Positions 1 to 5,411 of a stretch of DNA of 6,370 nucleotides are shown here, piece after piece. Below the pieces are notes generated by a model that saw nothing but the letters and a program-made list of their open reading frames with translations, was not told the origin of the DNA and searched no databases. The stretch lies in the NCBI GenBank assembly GCA_022705125.1, contig JAKJFB010000175.1:1-6370 (forward strand), written 5' to 3'. A program made the position numbers and the translations under genes. This DNA comes from Pseudomonadota bacterium (GTDB lineage: Bacteria > Pseudomonadota > Gammaproteobacteria > Pseudomonadales > UBA5518). Every line of letters begins with the position of its first letter. The stretch's first letter is position 1.

Positions 1-470
1 TCACGGCATGGAGAACGATTTCGAGCTGTGCCGCAAGCAAGGAAGCCCGGCGCAATGGCAGCGGGCTGTACCTGGCGATGATCGACGTGGACCATTTCAA
101 GCGCATCAACGACAGCTATGGCCATCCCGTCGGCGACATGGTGTTGCGACACCTCGCCGCAACGATGCGGCGCGTCCTGCGCGGCAACGAACCCCTGTAC
201 CGCTTCGGCGGCGAGGAATTCCTCTGGCTCGTGCAGTGCAGATCGGTCGCGGAGGCCGGGCTGTCGGCGCAACGCCTGGTCACGAGCATCCGCGAGACTC
301 CCGTACCGATAGCCGACGCGCGAACGATCCGCGTCACGGCCACGCTCGGCCTGGCCCGGGCCGGCGATGAAGAGGAACTGGACGACGTGCTCGAGCGCGC
401 GGACCATGCTCTGTACGACGGCAAGCGCGCCGGGCGCGACCGCTACGTCGTCGCCGTTGCGGACCAGTGA
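1..470 (+). CDS. GGDEF-domain diguanylate cyclase, 3' part, apparent frameshift near position 41
   Basis: This is the C-terminal catalytic domain of a diguanylate cyclase, which makes cyclic di-GMP from two GTP. The gene begins left of the window. From 78 the frame reads MIDVDHFKRINDSYGH (Mg/GTP-binding part), then the signature GGEEF at 207-221, then a C-terminal ERADHALYDGKRAGRD block typical of the fold, with a stop at 468-470. No EAL domain follows. Upstream of about 41 the homologous sequence lies in another frame: HGMENDFELCRKQ (from position 2) matches the family's NR-x-x-F helix. Skipping one base around 41-42 joins it to EARRNGSGLYLAMIDVD with the same spacing to IDVD as in PleD. This is either a true frameshift or a sequencing error. 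The inhibitory RxxD site five residues before GGEEF reads RGNE, so product inhibition may be weak. Family identity is secure; whether the gene is active depends on the frameshift. Confidence 0.88.
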   Translation, partial: TAWRTISSCAASKEARRNGSGLYLAMIDVDHFKRINDSYGHPVGDMVLRHLAATMRRVLRGNEPLYRFGGEEFLWLVQCRSVAEAGLSAQRLVTSIRETPVPIADARTIRVTATLGLARAGDEEELDDVLERADHALYDGKRAGRDRYVVAVADQ

Positions 471-479
471 GAGGGTAAT

Positions 480-502
480 GTCCGGATAAATCCGGACCTA
501 CA
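480..502. repeat. REP-like palindrome between convergent genes, possible bidirectional terminator
   Basis: GTCCGGA (480-486) and TCCGGAC (491-497) form a perfect 7-bp stem with a TAAA loop. The minus strand carries TGTAGGTCCGG (502-492), which contains the TAG stop of the crotonase gene at 500-498. The element fills the 27-bp gap between the convergent GGDEF and crotonase genes, so a shared transcription end is plausible. There is no T-tract on either strand, so it is not a classical intrinsic terminator. A half copy of the motif occurs at 6274-6284. The general form (TGTAGGTCCGG, short loop, CCGGAC) resembles REP-type repeats that accumulate in gene ends. That class assignment is inference. 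Confidence 0.6.
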
Positions 503-1295
503 GGAAATCCGGCCAGCGCGCCGCGTAGTGTTCGTCCCAGCGCGGCGCGCGCTTCTCCACGTACGCCATGCCGCCCTCCAGCGCATCGGGCTGGCGCATG
601 CTGTGGTGCAGCGCGCGCGTCTCCAGCGCGACGAAGTCATCGCGCCCCGTCTCCAGCGCTCGCCACAGCAGGCGCTTGTGCATGCCCATCACCAGCGGCG
701 AGCAGTTGCGCACCATGTCATCGGCGATCTCCAGCGCGAGCGGCAAAACCTCCTGCGCCTCGGCCGCGCGCCCGGCGAGGCGCCAGGCCGCCGCCTCCGC
801 CCCGTCGATGCGCGAGCCGCGCACCAGCATCTCGAAGGCACGCTCGAAACCGATCAGCCGCGGCAGCAGCCACTCGACCCCGAAATCGGCCACCACGCCC
901 CGGCGGTTCTGCAGGAAGCCGTACTTCGCGCCGCGCGCCACGATGCGCATGTCGCATTGCACCGCGATACCGAGCCCGACGCCGATGGCGTGCCCGTTGC
1001 AGGCGGCGATCACCGGTTTGCGCAATTCCCAGGCCTGCATGGACAGCGGGCAGGAACTGAAGTCCAGCTCGCCGTGCGCCGCGAACACCTCGCCGCCCGA
1101 GAGGTCGGCCCCGGCGCAGAACGCCGTGCCGCGCCCCGTCACCACCACCACACGCACGGACTCGTCGGCGTCGCAGTGCCGATACAGATCGCCCAGCCCG
1201 GCCATCATCCCGGGGCTGAACACGTTCAGCGTTTCGGGTCGTGCGAAGGTGATGAGGCCCACGCCGTCGCGATTCTCGAACTCGATATCGGTCAT
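498..1295 (-). CDS. Enoyl-CoA hydratase/isomerase (crotonase) family protein, non-canonical active site
   Basis: A 265-residue crotonase, the normal length for the family. These enzymes stabilise an acyl-CoA enolate in an oxyanion hole and perform hydration, isomerisation or hydrolysis in beta-oxidation-type pathways. The visible blocks are FARPETLNVFS (17-27), FCAGADL (59-65, first oxyanion loop), NGHAIGVGLG (100-109), CDMRI (114-118) and LLPRLIG (143-149). Compared with rat mitochondrial hydratase, the two catalytic glutamates appear replaced: E144 by G109 and E164 by Q129. An acid remains at D137 (VVADFG), matching the Asp of dienoyl-CoA isomerases. Hydratase activity is therefore doubtful, and an isomerase or another CoA-ester reaction fits better. 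The start at 1295 has a GGAGG site 7 bases upstream; longer forms upstream lack family similarity. It lies 35 bases downstream of the MauE-like gene on the same strand and may share its transcript. The TAG stop lies in a REP-like motif. The substrate is unknown. Confidence 0.9.
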   Translation of the reverse strand: MTDIEFENRDGVGLITFARPETLNVFSPGMMAGLGDLYRHCDADESVRVVVVTGRGTAFCAGADLSGGEVFAAHGELDFSSCPLSMQAWELRKPVIAACNGHAIGVGLGIAVQCDMRIVARGAKYGFLQNRRGVVADFGVEWLLPRLIGFERAFEMLVRGSRIDGAEAAAWRLAGRAAEAQEVLPLALEIADDMVRNCSPLVMGMHKRLLWRALETGRDDFVALETRALHHSMRQPDALEGGMAYVEKRAPRWDEHYAARWPDFL

Positions 1296-1330
1296 GCGTC
1301 CTCCGAAGATGCGACGCCGGCACGCGACAT

Positions 1331-1867
1331 TCAGTCGTCCTGCAGCAGGGTGTCGCGGGAAAGCAGAAAGTTCGCGCCATTGTAGAGCAGCACCAGCAGC
1401 GTCGCGACCGCGAGCGCCGCCAGCGCCGACGGCCATGATGCGCCGGCAAGCGCCAGGGCCTGCGGCGCCTCGTGCAGCGCGAGCGCGGCAGCCATCAAGG
1501 CGGTGCGCGCGAGCAGCCAGCCGCTCAGCGGCACGTGGGTCGCCGCGCCGCCGCAACCGCACGCGATGTCACGGCGTCCGCGCAGCAGGTTGATCGCGAT
1601 GGCCCCGGAGTACAGCACCAGCAGCGCGAGTATCAGCAAGGCCGCCGCCGCGCGCGTTCCCCGCGGCCAGATGGCGAGCGCGGCGGCGCACTCTACGGCG
1701 CCCAGCACCGGCACGAGCCAGCGCCCCGCCCCCTCGGGCAGCAGCGCGTAGGCATCGAGGGCGCGCGCATGATCCCGCTGATGGCGCAGTTTGGCGCCAC
1801 CGGCCACGGCCATCAGCCACGACAGCGCGATCGCGCCCGACGCGACGATCAGCAATCCCGGTTCCAT
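1331..1867 (-). CDS. MauE/DoxX-like integral membrane protein
   Basis: A 178-residue, mostly hydrophobic protein with about four to five membrane segments (roughly residues 5-23, 52-67, 74-94, 115-132 and 146-166). Family hints are LLPEGAG after the first helix and a loop with DIACGCGG (100-107), that is, a Cys-x-Cys pair at C103/C105 followed by LSGWLLART. This layout is typical of MauE, the membrane protein needed for maturation of the disulfide-rich small subunit of methylamine dehydrogenase, and more broadly of DoxX-like redox membrane proteins. No mauA, mauB or mauD gene is visible, so a methylamine role is unsupported here. A thiol/disulfide or electron-transfer role is inferred from the CxC motif. 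The start ATG (1867) is preceded only by a weak G-rich site. It is the first gene of a probable two-gene minus-strand unit with the crotonase and diverges from the flavin oxidoreductase gene. Confidence 0.72.
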   Translation of the reverse strand: MEPGLLIVASGAIALSWLMAVAGGAKLRHQRDHARALDAYALLPEGAGRWLVPVLGAVECAAALAIWPRGTRAAAALLILALLVLYSGAIAINLLRGRRDIACGCGGAATHVPLSGWLLARTALMAAALALHEAPQALALAGASWPSALAALAVATLLVLLYNGANFLLSRDTLLQDD

Positions 1868-1887
1868 TCGCCCGCCCCCGACGCGCC

Positions 1888-1916
1888 TTGCAAAGTCACT
1901 GTGCCCGCCCGATCAT
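1888..1916 (+). promoter_or_regulatory. Weak candidate promoter for the flavin oxidoreductase gene
   Basis: In the 80-bp gap between divergent genes, TTGCAA (1888-1893) and GATCAT (1911-1916) are 17 bases apart. Each matches four of six sigma70 consensus positions. A transcript starting a few bases later would leave a short leader containing the AGGAGA ribosome site at 1933-1938. No clear operator palindrome was seen. The evidence is sequence only, and chance matches are common. Confidence 0.25.
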
Positions 1917-1947
1917 GCGCGCGCCGCTTCCCAGGAGAATCACCCGC

Positions 1948-3183
1948 ATGAGCACCGCGCCGTCCCCATTCGATCCCGTCGCCATCGGACCCTTGCAGTT
2001 GCGCAACCGTTTCATCAAGTCCGGCGCCAACGAAGCCATGTGCCTGGACGGCGCGCCCACGCGCGCGCTGGTGCAGCATCATCGCGATCTTGCCGCAGGC
2101 GGCGTCGCGCTGACAACGGTGGCCTACGTGGCGGTGAGCGAAGTCGGCCGCACGCTGCCCAACCAGATCTGGATGCGCCCCGGGATCCTGTCCGACCTGC
2201 GCGTGCTCACCGACGCAGTGCACACCGAAGGCGGCGCGATCTCGGCGCAGATCACGCACGGCGGCAGCTTCGTCACCGGCGTGAAGGTCAAGGGCGCGAC
2301 GATGAGCTCGGTATCGGGCCTCAACAAGGCGGGCCTGCTCGCGGGCAACTGGCGCCGGCGCGCGATGACGACGGCCGACATGGACCTGGTGACGCAGCAG
2401 TTCGTCGACGCCGCGAAACTCGCGCGCGAGGCGGGCTTCGACGCCGTAGAACTGCACATGGGGCACGGCTACCTGCTGAACCAGTTCATCTCACCGCTCG
2501 ACAACACGCGCACCGACGAATACGGGGGCAACGCGGAAAACCGCGTGCGTTTCCCGGCGCGGGTACTGGCCGCGGTGAAGGAAGCGGTGGGCGCCGATCT
2601 GGCGGTGATCGCCAAGATCAACGTCGCGGACGGGCCCAGGCGTGGTGCCGACGCCGACGATGCCGTGGTCACGGCGCGCGCGCTGGAGCGCGCCGGCGCC
2701 GATCTGCTGGTGCTCTCGGGCGGACGCAACGTGGAGTCGACCTGGTTCATGTTCGGCAGCCTCGTCGACCAGGACGAGATGGCCCGCATGCTCGGCAGCG
2801 ATCCGCTGTCGCGCCTGGCGATCAGGCTGAGCTCGCTCACCGGTCCGCGCTCGATGACGTTTCGCGAGATGTACTTCCTGGAGCACTCGCGCAAGGTGCG
2901 CGCCGCGGTGACGATGCCGCTGGCCTACCTGGGCGGCGTGAAGTCGCTGGACAACGCCGAGCGCGCGATGAGCGAGGGCTTCGACTGCGTGGTGATGGCA
3001 CGCGCGCTGATCCACGACACGGGACTGGTGAACAGGTTCAGGAGCGGGGAAACCCGGCAGTCGGGCTGCACGAGCTGCAACCGCTGCGTCGCCTACATCT
3101 ACCACCCCGCGGGGACGCGCTGCGTGGAAAATGCGCCGAATGATCCCGCGCTCAACCTGGTGCGTGCTGCGGCGGTGGACTGA
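1948..3183 (+). CDS. Old Yellow Enzyme-family NAD(P)H:flavin oxidoreductase with C-terminal Cys cluster
   Basis: A 411-residue FMN TIM-barrel protein of the Old Yellow Enzyme family, which transfers hydride from NAD(P)H through FMN, typically to the C=C bond of enones or enoyl substrates. The visible motifs are LQLRNRFIKS (17-25), QITHGG (101-106), the active-site stretch ELHMGHGYLLNQF (168-180) with H170/H173 and Y175, SPLDNTRTDEYGG (182-194), and the flavin-phosphate region YLGGVKS plus VVMARALIHD (327-357). Near the end lies C-x2-C-x2-C-x11-C (C374, C377, C380, C392), as in the 4Fe-4S members 2,4-dienoyl-CoA reductase and trimethylamine dehydrogenase. The FAD/NAD domain that follows in those proteins is absent; the protein ends 19 residues after the last Cys. 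The start at 1948 is chosen for AGGAGA at 1933-1938; the upstream in-frame extension is not family-like. It diverges from the MauE/crotonase unit. The substrate is unknown; an enoyl-CoA or steroid enone is possible. Confidence 0.93.
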   Translation: MSTAPSPFDPVAIGPLQLRNRFIKSGANEAMCLDGAPTRALVQHHRDLAAGGVALTTVAYVAVSEVGRTLPNQIWMRPGILSDLRVLTDAVHTEGGAISAQITHGGSFVTGVKVKGATMSSVSGLNKAGLLAGNWRRRAMTTADMDLVTQQFVDAAKLAREAGFDAVELHMGHGYLLNQFISPLDNTRTDEYGGNAENRVRFPARVLAAVKEAVGADLAVIAKINVADGPRRGADADDAVVTARALERAGADLLVLSGGRNVESTWFMFGSLVDQDEMARMLGSDPLSRLAIRLSSLTGPRSMTFREMYFLEHSRKVRAAVTMPLAYLGGVKSLDNAERAMSEGFDCVVMARALIHDTGLVNRFRSGETRQSGCTSCNRCVAYIYHPAGTRCVENAPNDPALNLVRAAAVD

Positions 3184-3203
3184 GGAGGAGGAACTCTGCC
3201 GTG

Positions 3204-3227
3204 CGGGCGGCGAACGCAGGCCGCCCG
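3204..3227. terminator. GC-rich hairpin between convergent genes, terminator-like
   Basis: CGGGCGGC (3204-3211) and GCCGCCCG (3220-3227) form a perfect 8-bp stem with an 8-base loop. It lies 20 bases after the flavin oxidoreductase stop and before the convergent histone-like gene. A second possible structure follows: GCCCGA (3242-3247) with TCGGGC (3262-3267), enclosing ACACG/CGTGT. Neither is followed by a T-tract, so intrinsic termination is uncertain. No gene is seen in 3184-3279. Confidence 0.4.
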
Positions 3228-3279
3228 ACGCGGCGGAAGCTGCCCGACACGTCCGTGTGCATCGGGCGCAGGGGAACAA

Positions 3280-3510
3280 CTACTTCTTCGCTGCGGCTTT
3301 CTTCGCGGCAGGTTTCTTCGCGGCGGGCTTCTTCGCTGCCGGCTTCTTCGCTGCCGGCTTCTTCGCTGCGGCCTTCTTGGCGGCGGGCTTCTTTGCTGCC
3401 GCAGGCTTCTTCGCCACGGCCTTTTTCGCAGCCGGCTTCTTCGCTGCGGCGGGTTTCTTGGCTGCGGCCTTCTTGGCTGCAGGCTTCTTCGCCGGTTTCT
3501 TCTCTGCCAT
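3280..3510 (-). CDS. Histone H1-like Lys/Ala/Pro repeat protein
   Basis: A 76-residue protein made, after MAE, only of Lys, Ala and Pro plus one Val. It contains 15 KK pairs (30 lysines) spaced by PAA, AAA, PA, PAAA or AVA. This composition matches the disordered DNA-binding tails of bacterial histone H1-like proteins and the AlgP-type repeat domain. It should be strongly basic, unstructured and able to coat or compact DNA. No folded domain, signal peptide or membrane segment is present, so it is essentially a free-standing tail. The start at 3510 is supported by GGGAG 7 bases upstream. A longer in-frame version starting at 3669 would add an Arg-rich segment that overlaps the DUF35 gene and lacks family character. 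The stop is TAG at 3282-3280. The DNA is internally repetitive, so length may vary between strains. It is flanked by metabolic genes with no evident functional tie. Confidence 0.85.
   Translation of the reverse strand: MAEKKPAKKPAAKKAAAKKPAAAKKPAAKKAVAKKPAAAKKPAAKKAAAKKPAAKKPAAKKPAAKKPAAKKAAAKK
3283..3500. repeat. Degenerate 15-bp coding tandem repeat
   Basis: The plus strand is a run of about 15-bp units of the type CTTCTTCGCTGCCGG, each encoding a PAAKK or AAAKK pentapeptide on the minus strand. The most regular block is about 3326-3372, where consecutive units are nearly identical. Farther right (3373-3500) synonymous changes and 18-bp units appear. The regular block probably reflects recent slippage or unequal exchange. 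Confidence 0.75.
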
Positions 3511-3562
3511 CGGTAGTCTCCCGTTGCTGATGGTTGGGAATCCACGAAGATTCCACTCACTG

Positions 3563-3571
3563 TCTATAGCA
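3563..3571 (-). promoter_or_regulatory. Candidate extended -10 element for the histone-like gene
   Basis: Read on the minus strand, TGCTATAGA (3571-3563) resembles an extended -10 element (TG-n-TATAAT). It lies about 50 bases upstream of the start codon at 3510. No good -35 box was found at normal spacing, which an extended -10 can tolerate. It lies in the 115-bp gap (3511-3625) between the DUF35 stop and the histone-like start. Confidence 0.3.
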
Positions 3572-3597
3572 CATGCCACACCAGCGCGCGGGTGAAT

Positions 3598-3607
3598 TTT
3601 GCGCAAA
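3598..3607. terminator. TTTGCGCAAA palindrome within GC-rich inverted repeats, downstream of the DUF35 gene
   Basis: TTTGCGCAAA is a perfect 10-bp palindrome, flanked by GCGCGC runs (about 3584-3590 and 3610-3618) that can also pair. It begins 19 bases past the DUF35 stop codon (minus strand), so it could end the thiolase/DUF35 transcript. It could equally be an operator for the next gene. There is no convincing T-tract. Confidence 0.3.
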
Positions 3608-3625
3608 CGAGCGCGCGCCGAATAG

Positions 3626-4027
3626 TCAATTCGATGCCGGACGAAACACCGGCGCGCGGAAAGGCGCACGCCTGATCGGCTCGAGCGTGCGAAAGCAAAG
3701 CTCCAGCGGCATGTCGCAGCGCAGATCCGCGAAGTCGCAGTCGACGATCTGCGTCACCAGCCGCACGTGCGGCTCGCAATCGAGGCTCACCAGCGCCGGT
3801 GCGTAGGGCGCCCTGAATTCGGGGTTGATCGGCGCGCGCACGACGGACCACGCCACCAGCGTCGCCGGGCCTCGCACCTCGCGCCACTCGATGTCCGAGC
3901 CGGCGTGCGGATACCACGTGCAACACCCGCTGGCGCGATCGTAGGGCAGCACCAGCCTGCCCTCGCGCGCGGCACTCCAGAACGGCAAGGCCATTGAGTC
4001 ATCGCTGTCGGGACCGAAACTGGACAT
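3626..4027 (-). CDS. DUF35 OB-fold protein, partner of the upstream thiolase-fold protein
   Basis: A 133-residue protein of the DUF35/OB-fold type, an accessory subunit that pairs with thiolase-superfamily enzymes and, in ChsH2, with the steroid aldolase Ltp2. The N-terminal helix has the family's LPFWSAAREGRL pattern (14-25). Then come EWREVRGPATLVAWSVVR (47-64, entry to the OB barrel), a YAPALVSLD strand (75-83) and MPLELCF (106-112). Family members usually carry a four-Cys zinc ribbon between residues 25 and 45. Here that stretch reads YDRASGCCTWYPHAG, so the CxxC pairs are lost and zinc is unlikely to bind. The start at 4027 lies two bases after the upstream stop and has GGAGAG 7 bases before it, inside the thiolase gene. 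The two are therefore probably translationally coupled and made in equal amounts, as expected for a complex. The exact reaction is unknown. Confidence 0.85.
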   Translation of the reverse strand: MSSFGPDSDDSMALPFWSAAREGRLVLPYDRASGCCTWYPHAGSDIEWREVRGPATLVAWSVVRAPINPEFRAPYAPALVSLDCEPHVRLVTQIVDCDFADLRCDMPLELCFRTLEPIRRAPFRAPVFRPASN

Positions 4028-4029
4028 GC

Positions 4030-5277
4030 TCAGGCTCTCCGCAAAATCAGTGTGGCCGCCTCTTCGGCGGTGAATCCTCCGTACAGCCCGACGCGGGCAT
4101 CGCTCACCTGGTTCGCGGCCTCGCCGCGCAGCTGGCGCACGATCTCTACCACGTGCGCGATGCCGAGCACGTAGGCGTGCGACATCAGTCCGCCGTGCGT
4201 GTTGCACGGCAGCCCACCGCTGCGGCGCGGGCGGTCGAAACCGAGCCGCCCGCCGGAGACGAAGGCACCACCCTCGCCCTTGGCGCAGAAGCCCATGTCC
4301 TCGATCATCATCAGCGCCGTGATCGAGAAGCAGTCGTACAGCGCGATCACGTCCACCTCGGCCGGCGTGATGTCGGCCATCGCGAAAGCCCACGGCGCGG
4401 CGAAGGTCTGCGGCGTCGCCGTGAGTACCTTCTGCTGCGAGATGTAGGGCGCGTTGTGGATCACGCCGCGACCGATGCCCTCGACGATGACCGGCGCATG
4501 CGGCAGGTCGCGCGCGCGCTCCGGCGTGCTCATCACGAAGGCCGCGGCGCCATCCGAAACCAGGCAGCAGTCCTCCATGCGCAGCGGATCCGCGAGCATG
4601 GGCTTTGCGAGGTACTGCTCCATGCTCAGTGTCTTCGCGCGCATCACGGCACCGGGATGGCTGTTGGCGTGGCGACGGAAGGTCACCGCGAGTTCGCCGA
4701 GCTGCTCCGGCGTGGTGCCGTAGTCGTGCATGTGGCGGCAGGCCTGCGTCGCCATGTACACCGGCTGCGGATACCAGCCGAAGGGCACCTCGAACAGCGC
4801 CTTCATCGGCTCGTTGGCGTGGTAGTCCCCGGGCGTGCCGGTCCCCGCGGCGCGGCGCGAGGCCCAGTCAACCGAGAAGACGTTGATGATGTGCCGCGCC
4901 TTGCGCGCGCGCAGCGCCTCGGCGGCCTGCTCTGGGCAGGTCGCGGCCCAGACCATGCCGCCGCCCTCGCCGCTGTACCACATCGGGTGCGAGGTACCGA
5001 AGTGTGCGTGGAAGTCCTCAGGCATCAGCTGGTCCGCGACGTTGGCGGTGGACATCAGCCCGTCGATGTCCGCCGGCGCGAGACCGGCATCCGCGATGGC
5101 CCTCTCGACGGCGACGAGGGCCATCTCCTTCGCGGTGCGGCCCGAAGGACCGCTGTACTGCGATTCGCCGACACCGACGATCGCGACCTCGCCGCGCACG
5201 TCCGGGATCTCGTAGGCGCTGCCCCAGTCGAAACTCCCGGCGCGCTGGCGCAATTGCCCGATGCTCTGAACACCCAT
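4030..5277 (-). CDS. SCP2/Ltp-like thiolase-fold protein lacking catalytic Cys, possible steroid side-chain aldolase
   Basis: A 415-residue thiolase-superfamily protein of the SCP-x/Ltp branch, often annotated as acetyl-CoA acetyltransferase. The visible blocks are VAIVGVGESQYSG (31-43), ADAGLAPADIDGL (62-74), EDCCLVSDGAAAFVMS (235-250), the C-terminal core IALYDCFSIT (311-320), IEDMGFCAKGEGGAF (325-339), GGLPCNTHGGLMS (354-366) and ATLIL (408-412). A true thiolase has a nucleophilic Cys near residue 100, a GHP histidine and a C-terminal Cys. Here these regions read YSGEGGGM (101-108), HAYVLG (367-372) and LYGGF (398-402), so neither Cys appears present and a Tyr (369) seems to take the His place. 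Ltp2-type aldolases have a similarly changed site and also need a DUF35 partner, which is the next gene. Retro-aldol C-C cleavage of a CoA side chain is inferred. The start at 5277 has AGGGAG 7 bases upstream; the extension to 5379 crosses the control region and is not family-like. Confidence 0.88.
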   Translation of the reverse strand: MGVQSIGQLRQRAGSFDWGSAYEIPDVRGEVAIVGVGESQYSGPSGRTAKEMALVAVERAIADAGLAPADIDGLMSTANVADQLMPEDFHAHFGTSHPMWYSGEGGGMVWAATCPEQAAEALRARKARHIINVFSVDWASRRAAGTGTPGDYHANEPMKALFEVPFGWYPQPVYMATQACRHMHDYGTTPEQLGELAVTFRRHANSHPGAVMRAKTLSMEQYLAKPMLADPLRMEDCCLVSDGAAAFVMSTPERARDLPHAPVIVEGIGRGVIHNAPYISQQKVLTATPQTFAAPWAFAMADITPAEVDVIALYDCFSITALMMIEDMGFCAKGEGGAFVSGGRLGFDRPRRSGGLPCNTHGGLMSHAYVLGIAHVVEIVRQLRGEAANQVSDARVGLYGGFTAEEAATLILRRA

Positions 5278-5347
5278 CCGCTCGCTCCCTGGTCCGGCAC
5301 GATCCGCCGCGGCCCGCACCGTGCGCGCCGCCCCCGAAAAACATTTG

Positions 5348-5357
5348 CAGTATACTG
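5348..5357. promoter_or_regulatory. CAGTATACTG palindrome, candidate operator in the divergent control region
   Basis: A perfect 10-bp palindrome in an AT-rich island (5337-5365) of the otherwise GC-rich 134-bp gap (5278-5411) between divergent genes. Each strand contains TATACT, a five-of-six match to the -10 consensus, so a bound protein could block promoters both ways. On the minus strand TTGACG (5386-5381) and AATAAA (5364-5359) are 16 bases apart and could be the thiolase promoter. No good -35 was found for the plus-strand gene. Palindromes of this kind are common TetR-family sites, but no regulator gene is in the window, so its identity is unknown. Confidence 0.5.
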
Positions 5358-5411
5358 TTTTATTCTGGAAACTCACCACACGTCAACAACACGCCCGGAA
5401 GAGCCCGCACC

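Noticed and set aside
528..1593. Long plus-strand frames (285 and 341 residues) opposite the crotonase and MauE-like genes
   Set aside because: They are antisense shadows caused by high GC, Arg/Pro/Ser-rich with no family motifs. The minus-strand frames carry clear domains.
3131..3595. Plus-strand frame encoding repeated FFAAG/FFAAA units, like a hydrophobic repeat protein
   Set aside because: It is the antisense of the K/A/P repeat gene. The minus strand has the correct composition, start and ribosome site.
5291..5297. A further GGTCCGG resembling the REP-like motif
   Set aside because: It lacks the TGTA prefix and any pairing arm, and lies in the leader of the thiolase gene. A chance match is likely in this GC content.
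5278..5379. Upstream in-frame extension of the thiolase-fold gene to an ATG at 5379
   Set aside because: It would encode a Cys/Lys/Arg-rich leader across the palindromic control region. The start at 5277 has a good AGGGAG site and fits family length.
5004..5411. Plus-strand extension of the cycloisomerase-like gene upstream of 5412
   Set aside because: The extension is Arg/Pro-rich antisense of the thiolase gene. The ATG at 5412 has GGAAGAG 8 bases before it, and the protein then begins like the CPI family.
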